Of a stretch of DNA of 64,000 bases, positions 12,562-25,068 are shown one piece after another; within the stretch, counting starts at the first letter, position 1, and each line of letters opens with the position of its first letter. Under the pieces are notes generated by a model. It was given only the letters and a program-made list of their open reading frames with translations. It was not told the DNA's origin and ran no database searches. The translations under genes and the position numbers were made by a program. Source of the stretch: Boesenbergia rotunda (lineage: Eukaryota > Streptophyta > Magnoliopsida > Zingiberales > Zingiberaceae); assembly GCA_024364735.1 (NCBI GenBank), contig JAGFNQ010009473.1, positions 62,001-126,000 of the forward strand. Direction: 5' to 3'.

Positions 12562-12725
12562 CTGTGTCGAATTGAAATCATGTGTTATGATAGGGTTTTT
12601 TACGTAGGTCTAAAATGTAAAGAAACATCTCTTTATATTTTTGAAATCACAATAAAAATCATTGAGAAAGACTACTTTACGAGAGGAATTCTAATTAATA
12701 TAAAATGACCATTATATTAAAAAAG

Positions 12726-12729
<4 letters not shown>

Positions 12730-12762
<33 letters not shown>
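12730..12762. repeat. (AT)n microsatellite in foldback arm
   Basis: Pure AT dinucleotide run. Matching runs occupy the equivalent places at about 14150-14176 and 15165-15197. Confidence 0.9.
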
Positions 12763-12765
<3 letters not shown>

Positions 12766-12844
12766 AAGTCAAATATTATTTATTATATTAATTTAATATT
12801 ATATATTATATTAATATATTATATTTTAATAGATTTTGATTGGA

Positions 12845-12938
12845 GGGCCTGAAGTCATTTGACTTCAGGCCCTCCTTAGGCCTGAAGTCAGATGACTTCA
12901 GGCCCTCCTTGGGCCTGAAGTCATCTGACTTCAGGCCC
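12845..12938. repeat. GGCCTGAAGTC palindrome cluster, left arm
   Basis: Three consecutive hairpin modules with 12-bp arms GGCCTGAAGTCA / TGACTTCAGGCC and a 2-bp centre. They recur at about 14010-14070 and 15050-15080. Confidence 0.85.
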
Positions 12939-13049
12939 TGCGTAAATAATTAATTTAATAAAAATAATTAATTATAAAAAAATTTTTAATGATTATTTTT
13001 GGTGTCCAAACTTCTAATGATTAAAAATTATATTGCAATAGAAGTTTTC

Positions 13050-13860
13050 TAGGTCTATCAGTGGGTTTCGCTCAAAACCCACTGATATTTTTTCAGAAAT
13101 CCAGATATGAGAGGTCCATCAGTAGGTTTTGCTCAAAACCCACTGATGGACTAAACTACACCTATTGCTTTGGGAAAAATAATAATTTGAGGTTTGGACA
13201 CCTAAAATACATTCTCCTAACTCTACCCTAACTATTGATAATGTTTTTTCAGAAATCCAGATATGGGAGGTCCATCAGTGGGTTTTGCTCAAAACCCACT
13301 GATGGACTAAACTACACCTATTCCTTTGGGAAAAATAATAATTTAATAATTTTTAATAATATTATAAAATAATATATTTAATAAATTAATAAATAATATA
13401 GATTAATATAAATTAATATATTTAATAATATTATTAAAAAATTATTAAATTATTAATTTTCCCAAAGTAATAGGTGTAGTTTAGTCGATCAGTGGGTTTT
13501 GAGCAAAACCCACTGATGGACCTCCCATATCTGGATTCCTGAAAAAACATTATCGATAGTTAGGGTAGAGTTAGGAGAATGTATTTTAGGTGTCCAAACC
13601 TCAAATTATTATTTTTCCCAAAGGAATAGGTGTAGTTTAGTCCATCAGTGGATTTTGAGCAAAACCCACTGATGGACCTCCCATATCTGGATTTCTGAAA
13701 AAACATTATCAATAGTTAGGGTAGAGTTAGGAGAATGTATTTTAGGTGTCCAAACCTCAAATTATTATTTTTCCCAAAGCAATAGGTGTAGTTTAGTCCA
13801 TCAGTGGGTTTTGAGCAAAACCCACTGATGGACCTCTCATATCTGGATTTCTGAAAAAAT
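13050..13860. repeat. Tandem 160-180-bp units with CCATCAGTGGGTTT hairpins
   Basis: The hairpin module ccatcagtgggttt...aaacccactgatgg, followed by a constant spacer (ctcccatatctggatt, gttagggtagagttagg, cccaaaggaataggtg), is repeated at about 13115, 13270, 13490, 13645 and 13800, with more copies near 14690 and 14845. Copies left of about 13400 are inverted relative to those on the right. Confidence 0.8.
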
Positions 13861-15157
13861 ATTAGTGGGTTTTGAGTGAAACCTACTGATAGACTTAGAA
13901 AACTCCTATTGCAATATAATTTTTAATTATTAGAAGTTTGGACAACTAAAATAATCATTAGAAGTTTTTTTATAATTAATTATTTTTATTAAATTAATTA
14001 TTTACGTAGGGCCTGAAGTCAGATGACTTCAGGCCCAAGGAGGGCCTGAAGTCATCTGACTTCAGGCCCTCAAATCAAAATCTATTGAAATATAATATAT
14101 TGATATAATATATAATATTAAATTAATATAATAAATAATATTTGACTTCTTTTATATATATATATATATATATATAATTCATTTTTAATATAATGGTCAT
14201 TTTATATTAATTAGAATTCCTCTTGTAAAGTAGTCTTTCTCAATGATTTTTATTGTAATTTCAAAAATATAAAGAGATGTTTCTTTATATTTTAGACCTA
14301 CGTAAAAACCCTATCATAACACAAGATTTCAATTCGACGCAGGGCCTGAAATCATTTAATTTCAGGCCCTGAGTTATTTCTATTTCAGGCCCACGCAGGG
14401 CCTGAAATAAAATATTTCAGGCCCTGCGAGGGCCTGAAATATTTTATTTCAGGCCCTCGCAGGGCCTGAAATATTTTATTTCAGGCCCATGCTGTTTGAA
14501 ATTAAGAAAAAAACTTCAACTTTTTTTAAAGTTTTTTATATATTAATATATTTAATAATATTATTAAATATATTTATTTATATTAATCAAATATAAAAAA
14601 TAATTTATTTATATTTTAAAAGAATATTAAATTATTAATTGAGATATTTTTTTAATTGAAATATTTTTTCGATTTTTAGTTCTTCCATCAGTGGGTTTTG
14701 GGCAAAACCCACTGATGGACCTCCCATATCTGGATTTCTGAAAAAATATTATCAATAGTTAGGGTAGAGTTAGGAGAATGTAATTTAGGTGTCCAAACCT
14801 CAAATTATTATTTTTCCCAAAGGAATAGGTGTAGTTTAGTCCATCAGTGGGTTTTGAGCAAAACCCACTGATGGACCTCCCATATCTGGATTTCTGAAAA
14901 AATATCAGTGGGTTTTGAGCGAAACCCACTGATAGACCTAGAAAACTCCTATTGCAATATAATTTTTAATCATTAGAAGTTTGGACACCAAAAATAATCA
15001 TTAAAATTTTTTTATAATTAATTATTTTTATTAAATTAATTATTTACGCAGGGCCTGAAGTCAAATGACTTCAGGCCCTCCAATCAAAATCTATTAAAAT
15101 ATAATATATTAATATAATATATAATATTAAATTAATATAATAAATAATATTTGACTT

Positions 15158-15199
<42 letters not shown>

Positions 15200-15919
15200 C
15201 GTTTTTAATATAATGGTCATTTTATGTTAATTAGAATTCCTCTCGTAAAGTAGTCTTTCTCAATGATTTTTATTGTGATTTCAAAAATATAAAGAGATGT
15301 TTATATACATTTTAGATCTACGTAAAAAACTCTATCATAACACATGATTTCAATTCGACGCAGGGCCTGAAATCATTTAATTTCAGGCCCTGAGTTATTT
15401 CTATTTCAGGCCCACGCAGGGCCTGAAATAAAATATTTCAGGCCCTCGCAGGGCCTGAAATATTTTATTTCAGGCCCATGCTGTTTGAAATTAAGAAAAA
15501 AACTTCAACTTTTTTTAAAGTTTTTTATATATTAATATATTTAATAATATTATTAAATATATTAATTTATATTAATCAAATATAAAAAATAATTTATTTA
15601 TATTTTTAAAAAATATTAAATTATTAATTGAGATATTTTTTTTAATTGAAATATTTTTTTGATTTTTATCGTACGTTTTTTATCCGATTCCATAATATAT
15701 TATTTTAAAATAAAAAGTCTGAAAAAATATTTTTAAATGTCTCGAAATTCGTTATTGAAAAAGAGAAAGAGAAAGAGAATGAAAATGACATGCAGTACTT
15801 TGGCAGAAGGGGTATAAGAGGAAGTTCACTAATATAAGTGCGTTATTTGGTAACAATGAAACCATAGTACGCATTTTGGTAAATACCAATATTTGGGTAC
15901 GCCCTTTGGTAAATTGCCC

Positions 15920-15928
15920 AATTTTATT
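15920..15928. repeat. Right 9-bp target duplication (AATTTTATT)
   Basis: Exact match to 11997-12005; unit 3 sequence resumes directly after it. Confidence 0.93.
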
Positions 15929-16178
15929 TCAAATCAAACTCGAGTTAAAATTATTTATAATTTCAAGCTTTGAATAAATATATATAGAGGAATGCTCTAC
16001 TACGGGCGTTACGTCAAGCGCCTGTGCAGGACGCCTCCAAATTAATTTGCCGATCGATTGCGAGGTGTGAATCGATTGGGAGGTGTGCGTGCAATCGGCC
16101 ACCTAGCATCGGCGGCTTCCGACCGTCTAATCTAACCTAAACTATAATCTAGGAAGGGAAGGTGAACCCTAGGGGTAT

Positions 16179-18547
16179 CATATTATCTGATACAGCAACC
16201 TTATTTATTCATGTTCATAAAAATTGTGATTGTTGAATCTAAATCTGGATGAACGAGGTTGAGAATTGCAATGCATAAACCAAACTTGGAGCTCATCGAG
16301 AAGGGTTCCGTGTACCATATCGATTCTCGGAGACGAACAGTCGGGATCAAGAGCCACAATCTTCTGCGTCAAAGATCAGAAGAACTCTCAAAAACAAACA
16401 AAAAAGAATCAAACATTTCTCTTAATTTCGTGTAGAAGCCAAATTTAATCAAAAATTTGTGTCGCAAAACTAAGAGAATGTACCGATTGATATCAATTTT
16501 GTTGAAGCAGAATGGAATGGAATGGAAGAAGGATGAGAAAGGGATCGATCGATGATTTCGCAGGGAATAAAGCCAAATCGAATTTAAATTTAGTAAATCT
16601 CATCTGATTATTTAAATTTAGTAAATCTCATCCGATTCGCTTGAAGTAGCTAGAGATGCACGAACAAGAATGCTACACAAAATGGACGGTCAATGATAAT
16701 TTCGGATATGCACGACAAAGACATTAACAAAAGCATATTCTTTGTCGTCAACAGTCGACTTCGATATTATTCGTCGTCCTTGTACCACCATTTTTAACAC
16801 CGAATTGATTGTTTGTGATTGTAAATTCATGAGGTTTTTTCTTATGAGCCTTTCGGTCCACAACCGTCCAACCTAAGTTTTCTATTAATTTCAACACCGG
16901 TGCATGTCCCATTAAAGGATACAACCTCGATACTCTGAAGATTTCCGTTATACCTTAATCGTTGCTCCAAACGGCAACTTTGAGCAATTTTGATAATCAT
17001 AATTTCTACCATAGTAAATCTATTTTAATAAATTAAGTTAGAATGATTTTGTTAAACGTAACAAATTTGATCGAATTTGTAGAGCATATATTTTGATATA
17101 AGAATGTTTTCATCGGTTTGTATGATCAAATTGCAGCAATTTTATTTAATCATAGCTTCTGCACCATGTTCTATCATGGGGCTACGGTGGAGCGGTAGGA
17201 TGACTAATCGTTATCCTAAACATTTGCAGGTTGATCTTAACTACGGCGTATTTTGTAGGAATTTTTCTTCCAAATGAGGCGCAAATCTTGGGATGCTGGG
17301 CTTCTAAACCACCCACCGCGAGGGCTTCCCGATTTATCCTGGTGACCGATAAAAAATTTTCGTGAGGCCGGACCGACCACCTCAGGTTTGTATACTATCT
17401 GGTCCAACAGTTTTTACCTAATAACAATAATATTTAATTTATTTCATTTTCCCCTCGGTATACACTGTCATGTCAAAGTTTTGCATGTTGGACAATATAG
17501 CAGACGAATCTGAGATGATCGGTTCGGTCCCACATAAGTTTCCCTTCGGTGACCAGGGTAAATGGGGAAGCACTCGCGGTGGGCGATCTAGAAGTCTAGT
17601 ATCCCAGGATTCGCATCTCATTTGAAAGAAAAATTCTTACAAAATATGTCGTAGCTAAGGATCGATCAAAACGTAAATGTTTGAGATAATGATTAGTCGT
17701 CCTATCGCTGCACCGTATCCCTACGAGCGTGTCAAAGACTTCCGTGATAGAATTATCTGTGTTCAAATCTTCGGAATACAGTGTCGTAGTCATGAAAATG
17801 ATTTTAATTAAATTTATATAATTTTGAATAAATTAATAAGAATTATTTAGATATTACAAGATGCTTATAATTTTAAGTAAGTTTGATTTTAAATAATAAG
17901 TCTTATATTTTAATATTACATTTTTTAATGATAATTTAGGAATTCAGTTTTTGAATTAGGGTTACAAATAAATTGAATATATTCACGCCCTTTCGAGTTT
18001 ACTCGAAAAATATATAATTCGTATTTAAAATTATCAAATTTAAGCCGAACTTGAATATGTTCTATAATTTTTTTCTACCGAATTCAAATATATATTATTT
18101 TGTTCGATTATTTACAAGCAATTGAAGAATCGAATTCGAATCGAATTTTAATTATTTTCACATCATTTTAATTTAAATATATTTAAATTAAAGTTGAATA
18201 ATTTGAATCAAACTTGAATTTAAGTCTAAATTATAGATTGAATACGGTGGAATCAAGGTTGAAACAATTCAAATTAAACTTAAGTTCAAATTTTATTTCA
18301 AATCAAACTCGAGTTAAAATTATTTATAATTTCAAGCTTTGAATAAATATATATAGAGGAATGCCCTACTACGGGTGTTATGTCACGCGCCTGTGCAGGA
18401 CGCCTCCAAATTAATTTGCCGATCAATTGCGAGGTGTGAATCGATTGGGAGGTGTGCGTGCAATCGGTCACCTAGCATCGGCGGCTTCCGACCGTCTAAT
18501 CTAATCTAAATTATACTCTAGGAAGGGAAGGTGAACCCTAGGGGTAT
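16179..18547. repeat. Tandem unit 4 (about 2,369 bp), distal end of the array
   Basis: Fourth copy, ending at the catatt motif at 18548, after which the sequence changes completely. The exon-1 copy at about 16283-16360 lacks both start codons, and its donor context is altered to AA|GTTTGG. An inverted SINE pair lies at about 17178-17386 and 17510-17725. Confidence 0.93.
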
Positions 18548-19600
18548 CATATTCGATGGGATGGAGTGTTGCGGCAATCGAATTTAATCGCGGTGGTTGC
18601 GAGGCATTATGCCTCGCAATCAATTCAAGGGGAATTGCCTTGAATCGATTAATCTTGTCTTGAATCAATAATAATATTGTATTGATTATATTTGTCAACT
18701 GATTGACTAATCGATTGAGATGACTCAATTGATTAAGAGGCAGGCGTGCAAAGAGCAGTCCACAATAGTGTGTGTGTATATACACACACATACTTTTTAT
18801 ATTTCAAACGTATACTAAATTAGTGATTCTGATATTAAATTTTTGAAGAAACTTTTATAGTCTCAAAGTTGAGCGTTTATCATTTATTTTAATCCCAAAT
18901 TTGAAAAATAAAAATTTTAATATCATTCATCTTAGGTTTTTTTTAAAAAAAATTATGATTGAATATTATAACCCAATTTGGAAGGTGAACTATAGATGTT
19001 TTTTATTTTTAATTTTTTTAACTTGAACACTATAACCCAATTGGGAATATGAACCTTAGGACGTTTAAATTTTTAATTTTTTTTAGCTTAAACACTATAA
19101 CTCAATTGGAAATGTAAACTTTAGGAATTTTCAATTTTTAATTTTTTTAACTTTAATACTATAATCAAATTAGAAAGGTGAATCATAGACTAAAATAAAA
19201 AAAATATCAACTTTGGAACTATTTTTTTTAAAAATTGTATTTAAAATATTAAAAATAAATAAGTTTAATTTTTAAAATTTATTTTACTCTCTATATATTT
19301 TAACTTAAATATTAATATTTTTATATTATTTGATTTGTTTGTACCGGTATTTGGAAGCGACTTAATGTTGAAGGCGACCAATCATGTCAACGAAAACTTC
19401 TCCCGCAAAGTCCTTGTCCAGCCGTCAACGTCGAGATGTTTCATTCCACTGGAAATGTCCCTGGAAAGTTTTTACCGTCAAATAGAATAAATTTAAAAAT
19501 ATGTGTGACTCCGTTCCGCTGTCAACGTCTTAAAATATCCTATTAAAAATATTCTATTACGCTCTAGTTGGAATGCTTTGTTAATCGATGAAATGATTTG
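18548..19600. other. AT-rich intergenic DNA with minor repeats
   Basis: Begins with an ATCGATT-rich stretch (18555-18740), then a GT/TA/CA palindrome at 18770-18793. About four imperfect tandem copies of a 62-bp unit (core: actataacccaattggaa, then atgaacctta) span about 18963-19200. No gene is seen. Confidence 0.6.
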
Positions 19601-19639
19601 TGAAATTGAATAATATCAAATTTAGGATGATCGATTTGA

Positions 19640-19845
19640 TTCTATGAAAATTTTTATCAATCATCAGGATAAATAGAAAAACATTGATGGCGAGCATTCC
19701 AGAAAGTCAACGTTTTAGGATTCATGCTCTATTATTAAAGAAAAATTTTTACAAAATAAATCTTAATTGAAAATTGAATCGTAAATATTTAAAATGATAA
19801 TTAATTAATCTTTCACTGCACTATAATTCGGAGGACTAACTTGTC
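19640..19845 (-). repeat. SINE copy, old and degenerate
   Basis: Plus-strand phrases aaaaacattgatggcgagcat, aggattcatgctct and gaaaattgaatcgtaaat follow the SINE body order, with heavy divergence. Confidence 0.55.
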
Positions 19846-19883
19846 TCTAAAGACACTTATCATTATCGCTTTATATTATAGGT

Positions 19884-19887
19884 ATTG

Positions 19888-19944
<57 letters not shown>

Positions 19945-19950
19945 TATGAA
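19884..19950. repeat. (ATT)n microsatellite followed by (TA)n
   Basis: About 17 perfect ATT repeats, then TATATATA. Confidence 0.95.
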
Positions 19951-19986
19951 ATATCTTTTTGATTATTTTTAAACAATGAAAGTAGT

Positions 19987-22900
19987 GGTTTTTTAGCACA
20001 AGTGCGCGAGAGAATATGTAGTTATCAAAAAGTATTCTACGGTTTATTTTTTATTTTTACCAAAGAATGTGCATAAAATTAATTTATTTCTCTTTTACCC
20101 TTCCCACCAATAACCCTCTTTGGTAGTTAAATTTTTGAGATATCCGAATTACATTTTCATAGTTTTGATTTTAAAATAATAGATTATGATTCAGATGCAA
20201 GTATTCTTTTTTCTCTCTCAATACAGACAACCTACTTCTCCTTGCCGAAAAGTAATAGTTATGTTATAGTCACGAGCTCATCCCCCACACCCCCAACCAA
20301 AATCCTAGGCATGTATTTTTGTGTGTCCTTCAGGTGTCGTTAAAGGTTTCCGTGAAAGTCCACACTGATCGACACTCTCCAGAGAAGCATTTAGAGTTTC
20401 GACAGTACTCTATTTTTATAATGACGGAAAAAAATTTGTGAGTGTTTCAAGCTCTTCTTTAGAATTATCCATCAAGGTATTAGTGAGCAGATTAGGTCAA
20501 TATAGTACTATTTCTTGTCATATTTACAAAAAAAATTACATCTTGATTTTGCAAAGCTCAACCAGTTTGAATTTGGTACTTAATAATATTTTAATGTTTA
20601 CAATTTATAGGGTGCGGATGACTTTGGACAAAAATTGCATTGGTGCAATGCTTAGGTCACTTTAATAGTTTTTTTTAAGCATTCATAATTTTACATAGTC
20701 GACACATTGTGAAGATCAAAGGGTATTCTTTTAGTGTTTTCTTAGCATATAAGAATTGCAATATATTCGTGAAATTTTGGTCAATATATTTAAAAATTGG
20801 GATTCAACTTCATAAACTTTTAGATTCTCAAGTACATCTTTTAATTATAAATTTTAAACACGAACTATAGTAAGATAAAATAGGAATAAAGAGGGATCTT
20901 ATATGAGATCATATCAAGCCTATCATCTCGGCTATTCATTCATATCTAGAAAGTCATCATCCCTTGAACCAATGGGTCTCCCTCACAGTAAATTGTGCCT
21001 AACAAGAAACTAGATAAGTAAATGAGGATGAGTTTCAATTAAAAAGTATTTTACAAAAAATATGAAAATTTAGATTGCTAATGTTGTTTACAGTGTGATT
21101 GTGGCTTCTTTGTGATGCAATATATTCGATATTTTCTATATGATAAGAAGGTGAATTTCAAACAAAGAGATATGACAAAAATGAGATTTGATGTAACATT
21201 GTCATTTTTTAGGGACATGTTCTGTAAAACATCGAATTAATTATCTATAGTATTGTAAAAAACATCGAATGGTGTTGTAAGAAAAATAATTGTAGTTAGT
21301 GTTGTCACATCTATATAATTATATGTTAAGAAAAATAATTGTGTGTCAATTATTAAAATCTTGTTGATGTATTGTTCTGTGTCAACTGATACGGTATGAA
21401 AATTTCATTGCTAGTTATTAGAATTAAATTTTCACACGATAAATAACTTTCCATAGCTTAATCCTACCTAGTGATTTCAAGTATTGATAAATTCAAATAT
21501 CCTAGGTCCATTAGTGGGTTTCTATGAAAACCCATTAATGGACCTAAAAAAAGTCCGATTGCAACAATTTCAAATATTGTAAAATGGAGGTTTTCCCTAT
21601 TTTCCTAAGGGAAATGGACAACTAAATGGCAAATTTTAGATAAACCCTGAGAACTCGAATTGTGCTATCCATTATGTATTTAGAGGCTTTTTAGATGTTA
21701 TTCAATAGGACCATATGTTTAAGCTTGTTTAAAGTTCAAATGAATATGAGCCGGATATGATCATACCTGAGTATTTTATAAAAAAAAGTGAAAGGATTAA
21801 GAAATGATTAAAAGATTATCTTATAAATATTCATTGTATATTTTAAAAATATATTTTTAAATTGGAAAAAATATCAATCCACGTTGGACTTGAAATCCCA
21901 GTATATCAGACCCGCGTTCGGCCCAATATTTTCTAATTTCAGGCTCAACGTGAGCCTAAAATCTGAGAATATCAAACCCTCTGATATCTAAAATCGAAAT
22001 ATTTTTTTCAAAATAATTTAAATAACTATGTATAATATAAAACATAGAGATAAAGATAAAAGAAATATATAAAGAGATAAAGAAAACAAAGATGTAAATA
22101 TAGAAATATATAAAATAAAGAAAGTAAAATATAAGAAAATAGAGATATAAATAAAGATATAATAAGAATAAAAAATAAAATAAAATAAAATAAATAATAT
22201 AAGGGAAAAAATAAATAATACACATAAATAATAAAGTAACAATTATAAAATAGAGATAAAGATAAAGGAAATATATAAAGAGATAAAGAAAATATAAATA
22301 TAAATATAAAATATAGAAATACATAAAGAATAAAAACTAAAAAATATAAAATATAAATAAATAAATAAATTGAGTTTATAGTTTAAAAATATAAGAAATA
22401 AATATAATAGAAATTAAAATAAAATATAAATGTAAAAAATAATTGAGATAGATAATAAGATATAAAGATAAGAAAAATAAATAAACATAGATGAGAGATA
22501 AAATAAGGCAGGCTAAATGTGCTATCACCTCTACATTATGCACTATTCTGTGCCAACTAATACGTTATGAAAATTTCATTACTAGTCATTAGAACTAAGT
22601 TTTAACACCATAAATACCTTCCCCTAGCTCAAACCTACTTAGTGATATTAAGCGTTGAGAAATCCAAATATCTTAGGTCTATTAGTGGATTTCGATGAAA
22701 ACCTACTGATAAACCTAGAAAAAATCTGATTGCAATAATGTCAAATACTATGAATTTATGGTGTCGCAAGGATTTGAGTTGTGCTATCCATTGTGTATAT
22801 AGGGGATTTTCAGATATTGTCCGATAGTATTATACGTTCAATCGTGTTTAAAGTTTAAATGAATATAAGTCGGATATGATCATACCTGAGTATTTTATTA

Positions 22901-24297
22901 AAAAATTGGAAAAAGATTAAAAAATATTTACAAGATTATCCTATAACTAATTAAGAAATGATGATTATATATTTTAAAAATAGAAAATTTTCTGGCTAAG
23001 TTGGGCTCAAAATTCTAATATATCAGGCCCAGGTTGGACTTGGTATCTTCAGATTTCAAACTCAGTTTGGGCTTGAAATTCTAGAATAACATGTCCTTGA
23101 TATCCAAAATAGAAATAATTTTTTTAAAATAATTATAAATAAATATATAAAATAAATAAAATAGAGATAAAGATAAATATATATATATATAAAGAGATAA
23201 AGGAAATTAAGATATAAATATAAAATATAAAAATATATAAACTATAAATAAATAAATAAATAGAGTTTATAAATTAAAAATATAAGAAATAAAATATATA
23301 ATTTAATACAATATAGAGTTTATATCATACCACATTGTGTATTTAGGAGGCGGTAAATATAAAATATAGAAATATATAAAAAAACGTAAAGAAAGAAAAT
23401 ATAAAATGTAAATGAATAAATTAATTTTTTTTGAAATAATCAGATCATATTTAAATAATTTCAAAATAGTTACATCAAGTCATATTTCTTAATTTTTTTA
23501 AATAATTAAAATAGTATTTTTGAAATGATATACGAGCCAATATCAAACTTATATTTAATTAAACGCGCTAAAACTTATCGTATCATTTTACGATAATTGA
23601 ATGATGGACCTTTTTTATTTTGGATTTATCTAAGTTTATATTATTTGATATTTATATCTTTTATTTTCTTTATATCTTTATATATTTCCTTTATGTTTAT
23701 CATTATTTTATATATTTATTTATAATTATTTTGAAAAAATTATTTCAATTATCAGAGAGCTTGATATTCTTGAATTTCAAGCCCACATTAGGCCGAAAAT
23801 TAGAGAATATCAAGCCCAACGCGATCCTGATATACTGAGATTTCAGGTCCAATGTGGCATGATATTTTTTCTTTTTTAAAAATATTTTTTTAAAATATAT
23901 AATTACCATTTATCAATTATTTATAGGATAATATTTTAACTATTTCTTAATCTTTTCTCTATTGCAGCAAAATGACATTTCCGCTTTCAACTTTCTTTTT
24001 TGCAATCGCTGCAAAATGCAATAAAAGATTCGTGATGAGTCGAGTTATACAAGGTAGAAAAAGATGTATAGGATGAGAGAAGATAAGAATATATGTATTT
24101 GAATCATAATCTATTATTTTAAAATTAAATTATGAAAAAGTGATTCGAATGATTCAGAAATATAATTAAAAAATGTTTTTTTGGCGGGAAAGATAAAAAA
24201 GAATTAAATTAATTTTACGTGTATTTTTTGATACAAAATAAACCGTAGTATATTTTTTTTTCATAACTACTTATTCCCTGCCTTCTAGTAAAAAGCC
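19987..24297. mobile_element. Second foldback element, older, about 4.3 kb
   Basis: The outer 250 bp are inverted repeats of each other with roughly 75-80% identity by eye: gtagttat...tacggtttatttt at 20019-20055 matches the complement of 24240-24275, and ttttaaaataatagattatgatt matches on both sides. Inner arms at 21866-21990 and 23755-23880 are also inverted, with an extra copy at about 22995-23110, the same left/extra/right plan as the first foldback. Related hairpin modules occur at 21507-21545 and 22677-22716. No transposase is seen. The target duplication has decayed, so the ends are approximate. Confidence 0.65.
22020..22500. repeat. A/GATA-rich low-complexity tract in foldback 2
   Basis: Purine-rich repeats of agataaagaaatatataaa type, also at 23150-23290, with a complementary T-rich tract at 23630-23720. 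The complementary strand gives Tyr/Phe-rich open frames that are not genes. Confidence 0.8.
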
Positions 24298-25068
24298 GTA
24301 AAAGCAGAGGACCCTTTTACTTTTTTGCCCTTTTTATGTGCGTGAATCGACATCAACTACTGTCCTAATTTTTCAAGATGGCCTCTTGATCAGGATTTTT
24401 ATTAGAGTGTAATTTTAATCCGATTTTTAAACAAGCTCACAAATTTTCAGTTATTACATCGTTCCATCTCCCAGTCAAGTTTAAATTTCTGTGCGTAGGA
24501 CTTTTAAGTTCTCATCAAATATTTACGATTTCATTCCAACTATAATATATTTATTAAAAAAATTATTCCAAATAAAATACATAATCATGAGATATTAAAA
24601 TTCTAAACTATTCTAAATTATCCATCGTAAAAACTTTTCAAATTATCTTGATGATTGATAACAAATTATTATGAAACCAAACTGATCATTTCAAATTCCA
24701 TATTACTTGATTCATCATAAAGAATTCCATATTACTTGATTCATCGTAAATCTGTGTGTACACAGGAGTGGCGACAGTGTACAGAAGTCTAAACAAAACA
24801 AAAAAACACACACACAAATGCTTCTATGGCCGAACCATACAGCTTTGTTATACTTAAATAACAATTGAGTTTGGAAATTATTTATATGACGATAATCTTG
24901 ACAAAGTTCAACGCTTCGTATCGGAAAGAGATGCGCAAAACACCACAAAAACATCATCCGTTTGGTTATTCAACGAAACAAAAACATGGAGTGTACAAAC
25001 AAGCGTTCTAGCTCAGTAAATTCAACTACTTGTTCACAAGACTTGAACCCCAGTCGATCTCACGATGA
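24298..25068. other. Intergenic region including the VHA-G 3' UTR
   Basis: No coding sequence seen. A short direct duplication (attccatattacttgattcat) occurs at about 24694 and 24724. The part next to 25068 should be the 3' UTR of VHA-G. Confidence 0.5.

Larger units (their letters stand above)
12006..15919. mobile_element. Foldback (long-TIR) MULE-type element, 3,914 bp, non-coding
   Basis: The ends are near-perfect inverted repeats (cggcaatttaccaaagggc on the left, its complement on the right with one change) flanked by a perfect 9-bp duplication. The inverted arms extend inward for over 1.3 kb each (about 12006-13340 and 14690-15919), and the middle (about 13450-14690) is an extra copy of right-arm sequence. 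No transposase or other long frame is present, so it is non-autonomous. The body is built from short palindromic modules, (AT)n runs and AT-rich spacers. Superfamily assignment rests on the 9-bp duplication and long terminal inverted repeats, not on protein homology. Confidence 0.88.
9886..16178. repeat. Tandem unit 3, split by a foldback transposon
   Basis: Unit sequence runs from 9886 to 12005 and resumes at 15920; without the insertion it is about 2.37 kb. The exon-1 copy at about 9990-10066 (minus) again lacks both start codons. An inverted SINE pair lies at about 10887-11096 and 11221-11430. The insert is listed separately. Confidence 0.93.

Noticed and set aside
12448..14070. Regularly spaced palindromes resembling a CRISPR array
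   Set aside because: The repeats are palindromic transposon modules in inverted arms of a plant element; spacers are repeated too, and there are no cas genes.
21956..22324. Open frame of 122 codons rich in Tyr, Phe, Leu and Ile, like a membrane protein
   Set aside because: It is the complement of an A/GATA-rich low-complexity tract and has no family motif.
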